The notes under the pieces were generated by a model. That model made no database searches, had not been told where the DNA came from, and was given only the letters and a program-made list of their open reading frames with translations. From the NCBI GenBank assembly GCA_903829015.1, contig CAIKOJ010000026.1:32233-96232 (forward strand): a DNA stretch of 64,000 nucleotides, written 5' to 3'. This document shows, in pieces, positions 63,955 through 64,000 of this stretch. Source of the stretch: an uncultured Bacteroidota bacterium (GTDB lineage Bacteria > Bacteroidota > Bacteroidia > Chitinophagales > Chitinophagaceae). The position numbers and the translations under genes are program-made. Position 1 is the stretch's first letter; every line of letters begins with the position of its first letter.

Positions 63955-64000
63955 AGATCGGAAGAGCACCACGTCTGAACTCCAGTCACTCTCGCGCATC
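63955..64000 (+). other. Illumina TruSeq adapter sequence at the contig end
   Basis: The end of the window begins AGATCGGAAGAGCAC and continues through ACGTCTGAACTCCAGTCAC, matching the TruSeq read-1 adapter except for one extra C. It is followed by an 8-base index-like string (TCTCGCGC) and ATC, which is how the adapter continues. It is an assembly contaminant and should be trimmed. Confidence 0.95.

Noticed and set aside
1..64000. tRNA, rRNA or IS transposase genes
   Set aside because: I looked for T-loop-like sequences, rRNA-like stretches and transposase motifs and found none I could support.

Overview
The window looks like one end of a contig from a Bacteroidota genome, most likely of the Chitinophagales/Sphingobacteriales type (order-level placement is a guess). 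The signs are: several proteins ending in type IX secretion (T9SS) C-terminal sorting domains, a PorT-like secretion barrel, a carboxypeptidase-regulatory-domain TonB receptor, a GH92 mannosidase, many intergenic TAnnTTTG boxes (the Bacteroidota -7 promoter element), and no obvious Shine-Dalgarno sequences. The last 46 bases are not genomic: they match the Illumina TruSeq adapter and cut nuoM short.

Layout. 1-1.4 kb: ribosomal operon rpsF-rpsR-rplI (minus) with promoter and terminator. 1.5-4.2 kb: htpG and a small overlapping gene pair that resembles a toxin-antitoxin module. 4.3-14.9 kb: envelope and housekeeping genes (lipoprotein, M28 peptidase, GH92 mannosidase, OmpA/TPR/PD40 protein, DUF2130 protein, thiolase, PorT). 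14.9-16.2 kb: AT-rich, with a candidate small RNA and an EGF-type lipoprotein. 16.2-21.4 kb: a giant glycine-rich/Ig-repeat T9SS cargo protein. 21.5-26.1 kb: pdxA, leucyl aminopeptidase, rsmA and a 2-hydroxyacid dehydrogenase. 26.3-35.4 kb: a three-gene cassette of TonB-dependent receptor, 1337-residue T9SS-type exported protein and PorV/PorQ-type barrel. 35.4-45.6 kb: greA, a HIT protein, a monooxygenase/SAM-hydrolase pair, a seven-repeat propeller T9SS protein, an unknown exported protein, a beta-helix lipoprotein, a sugar MFS transporter and a CoA-transferase. 45.7-52.3 kb: a second giant T9SS protein (NHL propeller plus 18 Ig-like repeats). 52.5-55.9 kb: KorA/KorB 2-oxoacid:ferredoxin oxidoreductase and a ferredoxin. 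56.2-64 kb: nuoABCD-HIJKLM, truncated at the contig end.

How the genes fit together. PorT, the T9SS-tagged proteins and the PorV-like barrel point to a cell that invests heavily in T9SS-exported surface proteins. The nuo operon has no nuoEFG between nuoD and nuoH, so the encoded complex lacks the NADH-oxidising module, at least at this locus. It lies next to, and divergent from, ferredoxin and Kor genes. The simplest reading is a ferredoxin-fed respiratory chain: 2-oxoacid to KorAB to ferredoxin to an 11-subunit complex I. This is inference from gene content.

The observations most worth following up are the receptor/exported-protein/PorV-like cassette of unknown function, the EFG-less nuo locus beside Kor and ferredoxin, the candidate small RNA at 15.04-15.13 kb, the toxin-antitoxin-like pair, the dispersed intergenic repeats, and the adapter contamination at the end.
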